A DNA stretch of 54,297 nt. Source: Planctomycetia bacterium. Its GTDB lineage: Bacteria > Planctomycetota > Planctomycetia > Gemmatales > Gemmataceae. The notes beneath the pieces were generated by a model, which saw only the letters and a program-made list of their open reading frames with translations, had not been told where the DNA came from and made no database searches. Positions 16,421 to 25,469 of the stretch are shown piece after piece (position 1 is the stretch's first letter; each line of letters opens with the position of its first letter). The stretch is from assembly GCA_005808665.1 (NCBI GenBank), contig SYLG01000007.1, forward strand, positions 1-54,297, given 5' to 3'. Position numbers and translations under genes: made by a program.

Positions 16421-17938
16421 CTATTGGGGAAAAGCCTTTAGTAAAACTAACGGTTTATGGTGTTTCTGACCATCCAAACCCTGGATTGCTGAATCTTCCA
16501 TTACCCACTGGGTTCCGGGAGGGCCATTTGGCCAAAGGCTTAAAACTTGGGGGTTGGTTATCACCCAGGAGGGTTTATGGATCGAAAGGCAAGAACATAA
16601 TTCTTCAGGTTTTCCCAAAATACGATGGGGGCGATTCAAATGAAATGCCAATGCATGGGCTTCCTCCCCAAAAAAGAGGACAGGTTCATCAATGGGCATT
16701 AACAGGTTAATTTTTTTGGCCCATGTTTTGACATCTCTGTTCGCCTCATTATTTGGAATATCAAAAAATATCAACCAAGATATAATCAAAAATGTAATAA
16801 TGACACAAAATAAAAATGCTAATGAAAGTGAATTATAAATTATTTTTGACGAATTTATTATTGAAATTGAATTAATAAATGATCCAAAAAACAATGAACA
16901 TGCAGGATATGCCACAATAAGATAGTCAGATCTTTTAAAATTTGAAATAGATAAAACTAAAAACAACAATAATAACCAAATTAAAGAAGTAAATTTGATT
17001 GACTTAAATTCAAATAGTTTATAAATATTCAGATTTAACTTTTTAATATTAATAAGGATTAGCAGCAATCCCAAGGATGGCCAGGGTTGAAAGTCCCAAA
17101 GGAATTGGACGGGATAGAACCAAAAGGGATGAGAGCGTAGTCGCCCTGTGCCTAGGCCCCTATCCCAATTGTGTTCAATAAAAAAATGCTGTGTAAACTC
17201 CCCTTCGGTGGCCAAGTGGGCATAAAGGAACCATGGCAAAGATAAGCCTACCCCCAAGATCCCTGTAAAGGCGAGCCCTGGAAGCGAAAAGAATTGCCTC
17301 GAAAGGGTGATCCAAACTGCCAATCCGGAAGCTCCGCAAAAAACCAATCCTATGGGGCCTTTCAACAAAATGGCAATCATCACAGAAATGGAAGCCCAAA
17401 CCAAATCCCAGGTGGACCAGGTTAGTGTATAACGAATGGCGAATAATCCATAAAGTGTCGTTGCAGCCGCCAAAGGCATGTCGATCCGGCCAATGCGGGC
17501 GGACCAGATAAAATGAATCGCCGTGCCTAGCACAATTGCTGCCAATAAGCCTGTTTTCCGATTCCCTAAGGAGTGACCAATTAGGATAACGGAGGCGAGG
17601 CAAACCAATGCCCCCAAAACCGAGGGAAGGCGAATCGTCCAGTTATTGACCTCGGTTGCGTTACCGGAAATAAGGGCAACGAGCCAATAATACATAGGTG
17701 GTTTTTGAACATCGGGAGTTTCAATGGTCCTACCAGGCAGCCACCAAATTCCTGTTTCCAACATGGTTCTGGCATTCAATCCGGATCGGGCTTCGTGGCT
17801 ACTCCAAAGATCCCGGTCCCCCAAATTTTGAAAAAATAACAACCAAATTCCCAGGGAACCGGCAATACAACAAACCACAATTGTTCCATAACCGCGAAAA
17901 AGTTTGTATATTTTAGGCGGTCTTGCGTCTGTAATCAC
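16421..17938 (-). CDS. GT39/ArnT-like integral membrane glycosyltransferase
   Basis: The 505-residue, multi-spanning protein has the first-loop signature of ArnT/PMT-type enzymes (GDRDLWSSHEARSGLNARTML near 34-53), with the acidic residues needed for transfer from a polyprenyl-phosphate sugar. KPPMYYWLVALIS near 78-90 and ARIGRIDMPLAA near 148-158 are further family landmarks. It would add a sugar to lipid A or another envelope acceptor on the periplasmic side. The start is GTG 17938, overlapping the end of the ABC exporter gene by 26 bp, which implies a shared transcript. The stretch encoding residues 290-400 is strikingly AT-rich and Ile/Asn/Ser-rich compared with the rest. Confidence 0.88.
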   Translation of the reverse strand: MITDARPPKIYKLFRGYGTIVVCCIAGSLGIWLLFFQNLGDRDLWSSHEARSGLNARTMLETGIWWLPGRTIETPDVQKPPMYYWLVALISGNATEVNNWTIRLPSVLGALVCLASVILIGHSLGNRKTGLLAAIVLGTAIHFIWSARIGRIDMPLAAATTLYGLFAIRYTLTWSTWDLVWASISVMIAILLKGPIGLVFCGASGLAVWITLSRQFFSLPGLAFTGILGVGLSLPWFLYAHLATEGEFTQHFFIEHNWDRGLGTGRLRSHPFWFYPVQFLWDFQPWPSLGLLLILINIKKLNLNIYKLFEFKSIKFTSLIWLLLLFLVLSISNFKRSDYLIVAYPACSLFFGSFINSISIINSSKIIYNSLSLAFLFCVIITFLIISWLIFFDIPNNEANRDVKTWAKKINLLMPIDEPVLFFGEEAHALAFHLNRPHRILGKPEELCSCLSIHKPSWVITNPQVLSLWPNGPPGTQWVMEDSAIQGLDGQKHHKPLVLLKAFPQ

Positions 17939-20009
17939 TTTGGTAAAATTTCTGGTATGCTACACAGGATTGTAAGAGGTCAGAATGGCAACCCAGGCCA
18001 ACTATTCTTCCAGATTCCAAGACCAAAATCCTGCTGGCCAGGTGAACCGATGCCGGCCGATGGGTGATCATGAAAACCGTCCGATTGCGAATGAACTCCT
18101 CCATTGCTTTATGAATTAATGTTTCGCTTTCGGGATCGGATTGGCTGGTGAATTCATCCAAAAGGAGAATGGGTGGGTTCCTAAGGATGGTCCTTGCCAG
18201 GCAAATTCTTTGGCGTTGACCACCGGATAGGCGATTGCCGGATTCCCCAACCACGGTTTCATATCCCATGGGCAATTTGAGGATCATTTCATGAGCGTGG
18301 GCTTTTCGGGCAGCCTCTTCAACCTGTTCTTTCGGGACGGTTTTTAACCCATAGCATATATTTGCGTAAATCGAATCGTCAAAAAGAACCGCATTTTGGG
18401 AAACAAGGCCCACCATGCGTCGAAGGCTCCTTAAATGGTATTTTCTCAGGTCGTACCCAAACAATTGTATGGCACCATGGTCCGGGTCATGAAAACGGGG
18501 AAGGAGGCTAAATAAAGTGGATTTACCACATCCATTGTGTCCAACAATTGCAATTGTTTCGCCTTTTTTAACATCAAAACTGACATCCCTTAAAACGGGA
18601 ACCCCTTGGTGATAGGAAAAACCAACCTCCTGAAAGCGGAGAAAAGGGGTTTCGTCGGTTGGTTCAACCCATGGGGCAAGGTCGCCCTGTTGCTCTACAA
18701 TCCGAATACTTTGGGAGGATCCTGAAAGGGTTTCAAGGCGGAAACCGGAGGGATTGGTCAGGATTTTGGGGACATTATCAAGTATTTCAAAAACCCGATC
18801 CGAGGCAGCCCAGGCGGCCTGAAGTTTTGTGAAAACACTTGACAATTTTCTAACCGGGTCAGAAACCGCTGCTAACAGCACATAAAGCTGAATCAATGCT
18901 TCGGGATCCATGGGTTGTTCTGACATTCGAATACCAAAAAGCGATGTTTCTTGGCGAAGTACCAAAAAAGCCCCTGCCAACAAGGCACAGGCTACTGCCG
19001 CAACTCCAAGAACTTCAATTATGGGGCCAGCAATGGCATCCAGGTAGACCACAATATTGGATCGGTGTTTATAATCCCTAATGGCAACAAGAAATCGGCG
19101 CCTTTCCAAAGCTTCCGCAGTGTGAATTTTTACAGTCCTGATGCTTTGGAAGGATTCCTGGAGGATTTGGAAAATCTTTGACATTCTTTCAAGCAGCTTT
19201 CGGGTAGCTCGTTTCATTGTGCGACCAATGCGGGCTAAAACCAGGAGAACGGCCGGCACAATGATAAGAAACATGAGAGTAAGTTGCCAACTGATCAGGC
19301 AGGCCAGTAAAATGCAGGCTAACACTCTTAAGGGTTCGGCGATTACCCTACCAAAAAGGGTTTTCATGCCAGTTGACAACGAATCCATGTCATTGGTGAA
19401 TCTTGCCATCAGGCCTGCGGAACCCTGTTCGTTAAAATGGTCAACATCCTGTCGAATGACATGGCCAAAACAACGATTTCTCAAGTCGTAAATGGTACGA
19501 TTGATGACACCTCCCACTAAACAGTCTTGGGCCACTTCGAAAAGGCACTTTAAGGTAACGGCCAGGATAACAGCCACCACTACACAAAGTAAATTTTGAA
19601 AAGTGTCATCCGGCAATCGATCCACAACATTTTTTTTAATGAGTTGGAGGTAATGCTTTTTGCTCCTTAGCCATTGGATTTTGGTGTCGTTCCGGACTTG
19701 CTGGGAGGTTAGTTCCCGTAACTGTTTTTCGGCAAATTTTTGGTCGGTAATGCCATCGATTTCTTTTTCCCGGGCCTGGAAACGGGATTGGACCTCCTCT
19801 GCCGCATCAATTTCCGTGTTCAGTGTTTGTAACCAAGTCGCTATCCATTGATTTGGGGCTAGGTCGGATTGCAGGGTTTTTAGAAAAGGGTAGATACTTG
19901 TGAAATTTAGGCCCCAAAGGATGGCAGCCATAAAGGCGCATCCAAAGGAAGCTACAATTCTCCCTCGATAGGGCCAAGCAAATTGCAGTACGCGCAGAAA
20001 ATTTTTCAT
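17913..20009 (-). CDS. MsbA-like ABC exporter (fused permease and ATPase)
   Basis: The 698-residue half-transporter has an N-terminal six-helix membrane domain and a C-terminal ATPase. The ATPase has Walker A (GHNGCGKST near 492), signature LSGGQRQR near 590 and Walker B ILLLDEFTSQSD near 613; its D-loop reads FTSQSD where ATSALD is usual. Between the first and second membrane segments there is an insert of about 90 charged residues (EEVQSRFQAREKEID) that looks coiled-coil and is longer than in MsbA. It would move a lipid or lipid-linked sugar across the inner membrane. Its position upstream of an ArnT-like gene, with overlapping ends, fits lipid A or glycolipid handling. Confidence 0.93.
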   Translation of the reverse strand: MKNFLRVLQFAWPYRGRIVASFGCAFMAAILWGLNFTSIYPFLKTLQSDLAPNQWIATWLQTLNTEIDAAEEVQSRFQAREKEIDGITDQKFAEKQLRELTSQQVRNDTKIQWLRSKKHYLQLIKKNVVDRLPDDTFQNLLCVVVAVILAVTLKCLFEVAQDCLVGGVINRTIYDLRNRCFGHVIRQDVDHFNEQGSAGLMARFTNDMDSLSTGMKTLFGRVIAEPLRVLACILLACLISWQLTLMFLIIVPAVLLVLARIGRTMKRATRKLLERMSKIFQILQESFQSIRTVKIHTAEALERRRFLVAIRDYKHRSNIVVYLDAIAGPIIEVLGVAAVACALLAGAFLVLRQETSLFGIRMSEQPMDPEALIQLYVLLAAVSDPVRKLSSVFTKLQAAWAASDRVFEILDNVPKILTNPSGFRLETLSGSSQSIRIVEQQGDLAPWVEPTDETPFLRFQEVGFSYHQGVPVLRDVSFDVKKGETIAIVGHNGCGKSTLFSLLPRFHDPDHGAIQLFGYDLRKYHLRSLRRMVGLVSQNAVLFDDSIYANICYGLKTVPKEQVEEAARKAHAHEMILKLPMGYETVVGESGNRLSGGQRQRICLARTILRNPPILLLDEFTSQSDPESETLIHKAMEEFIRNRTVFMITHRPASVHLASRILVLESGRIVGLGCHSDLLQSCVAYQKFYQSDYRRKTA

Positions 20010-20399
20010 TGAGCCAACCTTGGCAAATATTCATAATGACGATGAATGAAACAGCCCCCGGTGGAAGGATTTCCCTAATTCACCCACAATAGGAGAAACG
20101 AAATGGGACCTTGGCGTCAACGCCATCCGATCAAGTAGGGGAAAAATTATTCAGGACATTGGGACTACATTGGCATGGTTAGGCGGTCAGGTAGGATTTG
20201 AAAACCCAATCAAGGGTCCCAAGTTCCGGATTGTACCAATTTTTCCACGGGCCATGGCCTTTTTGATAAGGAAAAAAACGACTATGGAAATCATGACAAG
20301 AAGCTCTATTCCAAACTTCAGAGGCGTTCCATGTACAGCACTTGGTAAGTGTTGGCTAAATGCGTTTGGCACGGTAGAATTCCAGCGAGGCAACCTAAT
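20010..20399. other. Divergent intergenic region, no convincing gene
   Basis: This 390-bp stretch lies between the start of the MsbA-like gene (minus) and the start of a small membrane-protein gene (plus), so it should hold promoters for both. No clear -35/-10 pair or structured RNA stands out. A minus-strand frame at 20187-20393 encodes one hydrophobic helix, but it has no good start. Confidence 0.45.
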
Positions 20400-20582
20400 A
20401 TGGAGAAATGGTTTTGCTTCGGTTCCATGGGAACTGCGGGGTTGGTTTTTGTCTTGTTTTTGCTTGATTTGGTGGTTGGGAGTCCCTTTGGTGGGACGAG
20501 TATGGTGCTAGATATTCTTGGCTTGATAAGTGCAGGGGTTGTTTTTTTCTTGGGGTTTGATGCTTCAAGAGATTTATCTTAG
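20400..20582 (+). CDS. Small two-helix membrane protein
   Basis: The 60-residue product begins MEKWFCFGSMGTAGLVFV and contains two hydrophobic segments (about 8-27 and 33-52) separated by GSPFGGTS, ending in the charged FDASRDLS. I know no functional family. ATG 20400 was chosen because GCGAGG lies about 10 bases upstream; the open frame extends a further 17 codons. It stands alone, facing away from the MsbA-like gene, with its 3' end 23 bp from the convergent CobA-HemD gene. Confidence 0.65.
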   Translation: MEKWFCFGSMGTAGLVFVLFLLDLVVGSPFGGTSMVLDILGLISAGVVFFLGFDASRDLS

Positions 20583-20605
20583 AAACATCGATTCCGTTTT
20601 TGAAA

Positions 20606-22162
20606 TTATCTTAAATTATGGTTTGCCAAAACTTTTGAAATGCCGTGAAATGTGAATTCATTGGCTATAGCGATGGGTTTTAACCCACTTTGTTCTGCGG
20701 CGGCGGCTGTAGCCGGGCTGATCGTGGCAACCTTAGGCAAAGACCCTTGGGGTAAATTTTTGGTCAGGATTGCCCATTGTTGAGCGATGGATGAGCTTCC
20801 AAGGACAACCCAATCCCATTTTCCATTGGCAAGTTCCTGGATTCGTTTCTGGGGAAGGAAGGATAAATCCTGATGGGAGTATGCCTTAACCTGATGAACG
20901 GTTGCCACTTTGCTCAATTGCTGGGGCAAAATATCGCTTCCACGATCGGCCCGCACAATAAGTACTTTTTTCCCGAAACAATGGGTTCCCAGCTCGTTAA
21001 CCAAGCCTGAACTGGAAAAATCCCCCGGAACAATGTCGGCATTGATTCCATATTCACCAAGGCAGTTTGCAGTGGATGGACCGATACAGGCTATTTGGTT
21101 AGAACCCAAGGCTCTAGCGTCCTTGCCAATGGTTTTCAGGGCGTTAAAAACAGCCCTAACCCCATTAGGGCTGTTAAAAACCACCCAATCGTAAGTGCTC
21201 AATTGCAAAAGGATTTGATGGAATGCCTCCTGATTAGGGGATGGTCCAATTTTCATTAGCCCTTGGTTTTCAACGAATGCCCCGAGCCTGGCAAAAAGGG
21301 CTAATGGGGCGGCAGCCTGAGTTTCAGGGCGGGTGAGGAGGATCCTCATTCCGGCCAAAGGCCTTTTTTCTGACCAGCCAATTTTATTTCGATAACCAAC
21401 CACATGGCCGACCACGATTAGGGTGGGAGATTTTAAGCCCTTTGAGGATTCAACCAGCCGGTCAAGGGTGGTTACCACCACTTTTTGATCTGGGAGGGTA
21501 CCTCGTTCAATAAGTGCAGCTGGCAATTCTGGATTCATCCCATGATTTAAAAGCCTGGTTCTTAGGTGCTGGATTTGAAGGAGTGGCATGAAAAAAACAA
21601 GTGTTCCAGGAAAAGCGGTGATTGCTTTCCAATCCATTCGGGTCTCTTGGGAACCAAGTTCATGGGCGGTAACAAAAGCTACGGAACTTGCCATATCCCT
21701 GTGGGTCACCGGTATTCCCGCCCAGGCCGGCCCTCCCAAACCTGAACTGACTCCTGGCACTACCTCATAAGGGATATTGGCCGCTAATAGGGCTTCGCAC
21801 TCCTCGGCACCCCGACCAAACAAAAAGGGATCGCCCCCTTTTAACCTGACCACTACCCGGTTCGATTGGGATTTTTCAACCAAAATCCGGCAAATTTCGG
21901 GCCACCTTTGGGGGTGGGTACCCTCCAACGATTGAACACAAATTCGTTCTGCTCCAGGTTGGCAAAGTTCCAAAAGGGAATCCGCCACCAGCCGGTCAAA
22001 CAGGACAACATTAGCAACTTTTAAAAGTTCCGCACCCCGTCGAGTTATTAAACCGGGATCACCAGGACCCGCCCCCACTAAAAACGCTTTGGCTGGTCCG
22101 GCAATATCTTCCTGGAGATCCTCAAATTGGACACTTAAAAAATTCACAGATGCGTCAGACAT
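20606..22162 (-). CDS. Fused uroporphyrinogen-III C-methyltransferase and uroporphyrinogen-III synthase
   Basis: The 518-residue protein joins two tetrapyrrole enzymes. Residues 25-265 are a SAM-dependent methyltransferase of the CobA/SumT type: VGAGPGDPGLITRRGAELL, the VVRLKGGDPFLFGRG motif near 102, and PVTHRDMASSVAFVTAH near 153-169. It makes precorrin-2 for siroheme or B12. Residues 272-518 are a HemD-type synthase (LAGMRILLTRPETQAAAPL and VVFNSPNGVRAVF). The methyltransferase normally acts on the product of the synthase, so the fusion is functionally sensible; similar fusions are known in several phyla. The ATG overlaps the tatC stop by one base (TGATG), so the two are coupled. Confidence 0.93.
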   Translation of the reverse strand: MSDASVNFLSVQFEDLQEDIAGPAKAFLVGAGPGDPGLITRRGAELLKVANVVLFDRLVADSLLELCQPGAERICVQSLEGTHPQRWPEICRILVEKSQSNRVVVRLKGGDPFLFGRGAEECEALLAANIPYEVVPGVSSGLGGPAWAGIPVTHRDMASSVAFVTAHELGSQETRMDWKAITAFPGTLVFFMPLLQIQHLRTRLLNHGMNPELPAALIERGTLPDQKVVVTTLDRLVESSKGLKSPTLIVVGHVVGYRNKIGWSEKRPLAGMRILLTRPETQAAAPLALFARLGAFVENQGLMKIGPSPNQEAFHQILLQLSTYDWVVFNSPNGVRAVFNALKTIGKDARALGSNQIACIGPSTANCLGEYGINADIVPGDFSSSGLVNELGTHCFGKKVLIVRADRGSDILPQQLSKVATVHQVKAYSHQDLSFLPQKRIQELANGKWDWVVLGSSSIAQQWAILTKNLPQGSLPKVATISPATAAAAEQSGLKPIAIANEFTFHGISKVLANHNLR

Positions 22163-23274
22163 CAAACCCCCAAAACCTCATCCCGGTCAGGCACTTCAAT
22201 ATTCAAGTCGCTCCCCCTACGCCTTAATTTGCACATAATGATTCCCAATTCGAACAGGAGTCCCAGCGGAATCCAAAGCATCAATAAGCTGAAAGGGTCC
22301 CCCGAAGGGGTAATAACTGCGGCAACAATAACCATAGCAAACCATACTATGCCCCGTTTGGCTTGAATGGATTTTACATCCAGTAAACCAATGCTATCTA
22401 TAAATAAGATAACGAGGGGAGTTTGGAAGGAAATTCCAAATACAAGGGGCATCATAATAGCAAATCCTAGCCATTCACTTAAGCGTAGATCCGGCTTTAA
22501 TCCTATCCATTCATTAAAACTTAAAAGTCCACTAATAGCTACAGGCATTACACCAAATTGACATAAAATAATGCCGCCTAAAAATAAGCCAAGGCTAAAC
22601 GGCAAATAAAGAAAGACATATTTTTTTTCATGAGGATAAAGACCGGCTGCCACAAAGGACCAAAGCTCCCAGAATATGACCGGGCTCCCAAGTACCAATC
22701 CGGTGACCACGCAAACCTTGAAATAGGTCATTAATGGTTCTTGAATGGAAAGGGTAATAAGTTGGTTTTCCCCCCTGATTTCCCTAAGGCTTTCGTCCAA
22801 TCCAAGGCCCAGCCGGATTGGGTCATAAACGGCCAGGGGGAGCACAATACAGTCCTCGATTGCAATTGGTTTTGGATGGGTTTGGTCCTTATTTTCTTCG
22901 GTTTTCCAGACGAATTCAGAAGGAATTTCGTTTTTACCCGCCAAAGCCGCAAGGAAAACTTCTCTTGGAATGGCAAAATGGAAAAAGGGTGAGGGTATGT
23001 TTGCGTTAACCATTTCCGGGGAAAGGCCCCCATTTTCCAATTTTTTACCCAAATCCCTGATTCGGTTTTGGTTAAAGGCTTTCAGCTGTGTTTCAACAGG
23101 TTCTTTGATGATTCCAAGAACCTTAGTCCCAATAAAAAAACTAAAAACGAGGCACACCCCAAAGCCAATAGCGGCACGAATCAAATGTTTGCGTAGTTCC
23201 TCCAAGTGGTCACCGAAACTCATTCGGGAAGAAGTAAAATAATCATCCGGGTCAGCAAATGCGGAACTGCTCAT
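22162..23274 (-). CDS. tatC: Sec-independent protein translocase TatC
   Basis: The 370-residue product begins, after a short acidic leader, with SFGDHLEELRKHLIRAAIGF, the conserved TatC N-terminus that recognises twin-arginine signals. The later conserved region (TYFKVCVVTGLVLGSPVIFWELWSFVAAGLYPHEKK) is also intact. Between the first and second membrane helices there is a periplasmic insert of about 110 residues, making it much longer than the roughly 250 residues of the E. coli protein. Insertions of this kind are familiar in planctomycetes. Twin-arginine-like signals are visible elsewhere in the window (DUF1501 and DUF1080 proteins). ATG 23274 has AGGTAGGA just upstream. No tatA or tatB gene was found beside it. 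Confidence 0.95.
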   Translation of the reverse strand: MSSSAFADPDDYFTSSRMSFGDHLEELRKHLIRAAIGFGVCLVFSFFIGTKVLGIIKEPVETQLKAFNQNRIRDLGKKLENGGLSPEMVNANIPSPFFHFAIPREVFLAALAGKNEIPSEFVWKTEENKDQTHPKPIAIEDCIVLPLAVYDPIRLGLGLDESLREIRGENQLITLSIQEPLMTYFKVCVVTGLVLGSPVIFWELWSFVAAGLYPHEKKYVFLYLPFSLGLFLGGIILCQFGVMPVAISGLLSFNEWIGLKPDLRLSEWLGFAIMMPLVFGISFQTPLVILFIDSIGLLDVKSIQAKRGIVWFAMVIVAAVITPSGDPFSLLMLWIPLGLLFELGIIMCKLRRRGSDLNIEVPDRDEVLGV

Positions 23275-23403
23275 CAATCCTACCTTGGGTGGCTTAACCT
23301 AATTCTATTTCCCATAAGGGTGGAGGCAAAGGCGATGGTGGGTTTCCAAAGGGAAAATATCTGCAATAATAGTAGGAGTGGTTGATTGGGTGGAGATGCG
23401 ATA

Positions 23404-23847
23404 ATGAAACAACCTGGAAAAATGGTACAGTCTCTAGCTTGCCGAATCGTCCCGCTAGGCTTTTTGTTGAGTTTAGGTGGTTGTGCGGCAACTACGGCAG
23501 ATCATTCGAGCCTTTCTCCATTACCCGAAAATGGGATGGCTAGGCCCTATCCAGAACTTTTGATTCGCCTTCGGTCTCAAGCCACGGTTGCAACGGAATG
23601 CTATTACACCAACGATTGGGACGGTTTGCAAGTGGCGGCGAAAGGGATGGTCCAAACCTCCAGTTTCCTAAGGAATGCCATTGAGGTACCTGTTTCAGCG
23701 AAAGAATCTTTGGCAAAAATAGCGTCTGACTTTGGTTTGGAATCAAATCTATTGTTACAAGCCGCCAAAAACCGGGATGAGAAAAGCGTAAATGAATCAC
23801 TTCAAAAAATACACCTACAAATTCGCCAATTACGACTCATCCAATAA
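23404..23847 (+). CDS. Small predicted lipoprotein
   Basis: The 147-residue product starts MKQPGKMVQSLACRIVPL, followed by a hydrophobic stretch and the lipobox LGGC (Cys near residue 26), so it should be an exported lipoprotein. The mature part is mainly helical (AKESLAKIASDFGLESNLLL and KSVNESLQKIHLQIRQLR) with no recognised domain. It lies divergent from tatC, and its stop overlaps the end of the convergent rsmA gene by 18 bp, so each transcript would be antisense to the other's 3' end. Confidence 0.72.
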   Translation: MKQPGKMVQSLACRIVPLGFLLSLGGCAATTADHSSLSPLPENGMARPYPELLIRLRSQATVATECYYTNDWDGLQVAAKGMVQTSSFLRNAIEVPVSAKESLAKIASDFGLESNLLLQAAKNRDEKSVNESLQKIHLQIRQLRLIQ

Positions 23848-24819
23848 CGAATCCTCAATGAATCCTTTTATCGGATCCACCTGACCTTTGATCTGCCACC
23901 ATCCTTTTGCCAAGGATAAAAGGGATTCGAAATCCAGTTGGTCAGCCCGGATGTCTGGTGGCAATTGCTGGGCGATCAACATTTCATCAAGGAGCGGTTT
24001 TTGAATTTTGACACCCATTGGCATTTTGGCCAGTGCCTGGCGTAAAGACTTCCGTCGATGAAGAAAAAGGTCCCTCAGGAACATGCGAAACCGGTTTGGC
24101 CCGTCCTTGGCAGAAACAGTTGTTGATAAAAAATTGCACAAATAGGCCTGTTTTTCACGGTTTGGTAGGATTTCCAGAATGGCAGAGTCCACCTTGGGTT
24201 TGGGATGAAATACGGTAGGCGGAACCCTCCTCAGGATTCGACAATCGGCCAAACTTTGAATAAGGACAGACATTCCGGAATAGGGGTCCGTCCCTGGTTT
24301 GGCAGTTATTTTTTCCGCCGTCTCCCACTGAACCAAGCCCACTATTCTCTCCAAAGGAATAGGACTCATTAAAAGGTTGATGATAGCGGGGGTAGCAATC
24401 GAATAAGGAAGATTTGCCACCAATTTGAATTGACTGCAACCAAATTTGGTCCCACCCGCAATGAATTTGTCCAAGACTTGGGAATCAAGGCGGTTTTTGG
24501 ACGCCAAAAAATCCCCAATGTGGAGTTCAAAAGGAGAATTGTTTGGAATTAAATGTTGTAAAACAGGTTCAAAACGCCTGTCAATTTCCACGCTAAGGAC
24601 AAAACCTGCCAGTTCAACAAGGTGGTGGGTTAGTGTTCCCGTTCCTGGACCTATTTCCAATATGGCATCGTTTTTCGAGAGGTTTCCAGCCGCAATAACC
24701 AGGTCCAATGTATTTAAATCAATAAGAAAATTTTGGCCCAATTTGTTTTTAGGGTCAATGTCATAAATAGCCAATTGGTTTTTTATATAAGAAAGTGTTT
24801 GGCGAATGGGTGGTGTCAA
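23830..24819 (-). CDS. rsmA: 16S rRNA dimethyladenosine transferase RsmA (KsgA)
   Basis: The 329-residue enzyme dimethylates the two adjacent adenines near the 3' end of 16S rRNA. KNKLGQNFLID near 24-34 and the SAM motif EIGPGTGTLTHHL near 56-68 are typical, as is the catalytic NLPYSIATPAI near 138. The C-terminal small domain (RDLFLHRRKSLRQALAKM) is present. About 30 extra residues close the protein. The start is TTG 24819, with AGGA about 8 bases upstream; no ATG occurs early in the frame. The riboflavin synthase gene ends 19 bp upstream on the same strand. Confidence 0.95.
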   Translation of the reverse strand: MTPPIRQTLSYIKNQLAIYDIDPKNKLGQNFLIDLNTLDLVIAAGNLSKNDAILEIGPGTGTLTHHLVELAGFVLSVEIDRRFEPVLQHLIPNNSPFELHIGDFLASKNRLDSQVLDKFIAGGTKFGCSQFKLVANLPYSIATPAIINLLMSPIPLERIVGLVQWETAEKITAKPGTDPYSGMSVLIQSLADCRILRRVPPTVFHPKPKVDSAILEILPNREKQAYLCNFLSTTVSAKDGPNRFRMFLRDLFLHRRKSLRQALAKMPMGVKIQKPLLDEMLIAQQLPPDIRADQLDFESLLSLAKGWWQIKGQVDPIKGFIEDSLLDES

Positions 24820-24837
24820 AGAGGGAATCCTGGTTCT

Positions 24838-25428
24838 TTAAGAGTAAAACATGAGTCTTTCGACATAACGGGCAACCATATCAGACTCCAAATTGACCGG
24901 TGCACCAGGTTTCATAGTGCCAAATGTGGTTTCCCCCAGAGTATGGGGAATCAGAGCTAGGGTGAACCGGTCATTAAGAGATTCAACGACTGTTAGACTG
25001 ACCCCATTTACAGCAATGGAACCTTTCGGGGCAATCAGCCGTTTCATTTCCGGAGGCGTTGAAATGCAAAAAATTTCCCAGGAGTCCTCCTTTGTTCTGG
25101 TAAGCAATTCTCCCAAACCATCCACATGGCCCTGAACCAAATGCCCACCCAGAACATCCCCAAGCCGCAAGGAAGGTTCGGCATTCAAAAGAGTTCCCTC
25201 CATGAGAAAATTGAGGTTGGTTTTATTCAGGGTTTCCGGACTTAACTCAAAATGAACCAGCGGACCATCCAAACCCACCGCCGTTAGACAAGCTCCATTG
25301 AGGGCAATACTATCGCCAATTTTGGCAGCCGGACCAAGGATTGGTAAGTGTACGGTGAGAGCCTTGCCTTTCCCCAACGGAAGAATGCTAACAACCTTGG
25401 CGATTTCCTGAATCAAACCCGTAAACAT
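24838..25428 (-). CDS. ribE: Riboflavin synthase alpha chain
   Basis: The 196-residue product begins MFTGLIQEIAKVVSI, the invariant start of the lumazine-binding riboflavin synthase. It has the expected two tandem lumazine-binding barrels: GDSIALNGACLTAVGL in the first and GSIAVNGVSLTVVESL in the second. It converts two molecules of dimethylribityllumazine into riboflavin and a pyrimidine. It lies in a run of housekeeping genes on the minus strand with short gaps either side; no FMN riboswitch is seen upstream. Confidence 0.96.
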   Translation of the reverse strand: MFTGLIQEIAKVVSILPLGKGKALTVHLPILGPAAKIGDSIALNGACLTAVGLDGPLVHFELSPETLNKTNLNFLMEGTLLNAEPSLRLGDVLGGHLVQGHVDGLGELLTRTKEDSWEIFCISTPPEMKRLIAPKGSIAVNGVSLTVVESLNDRFTLALIPHTLGETTFGTMKPGAPVNLESDMVARYVERLMFYS

Positions 25429-25469
25429 TAAAGTATTTCCAATTGGTCAGGAATGGCAAGGATGTGTCC

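Noticed and set aside
20187-20393. Minus-strand frame with one hydrophobic helix near tatC, considered as a TatA-like protein
   Set aside because: The FGIELLVMISIVVFFLIKK part looks tempting, but it has no credible start codon or ribosome-binding site and lacks the FG-hinge and amphipathic helix of TatA.
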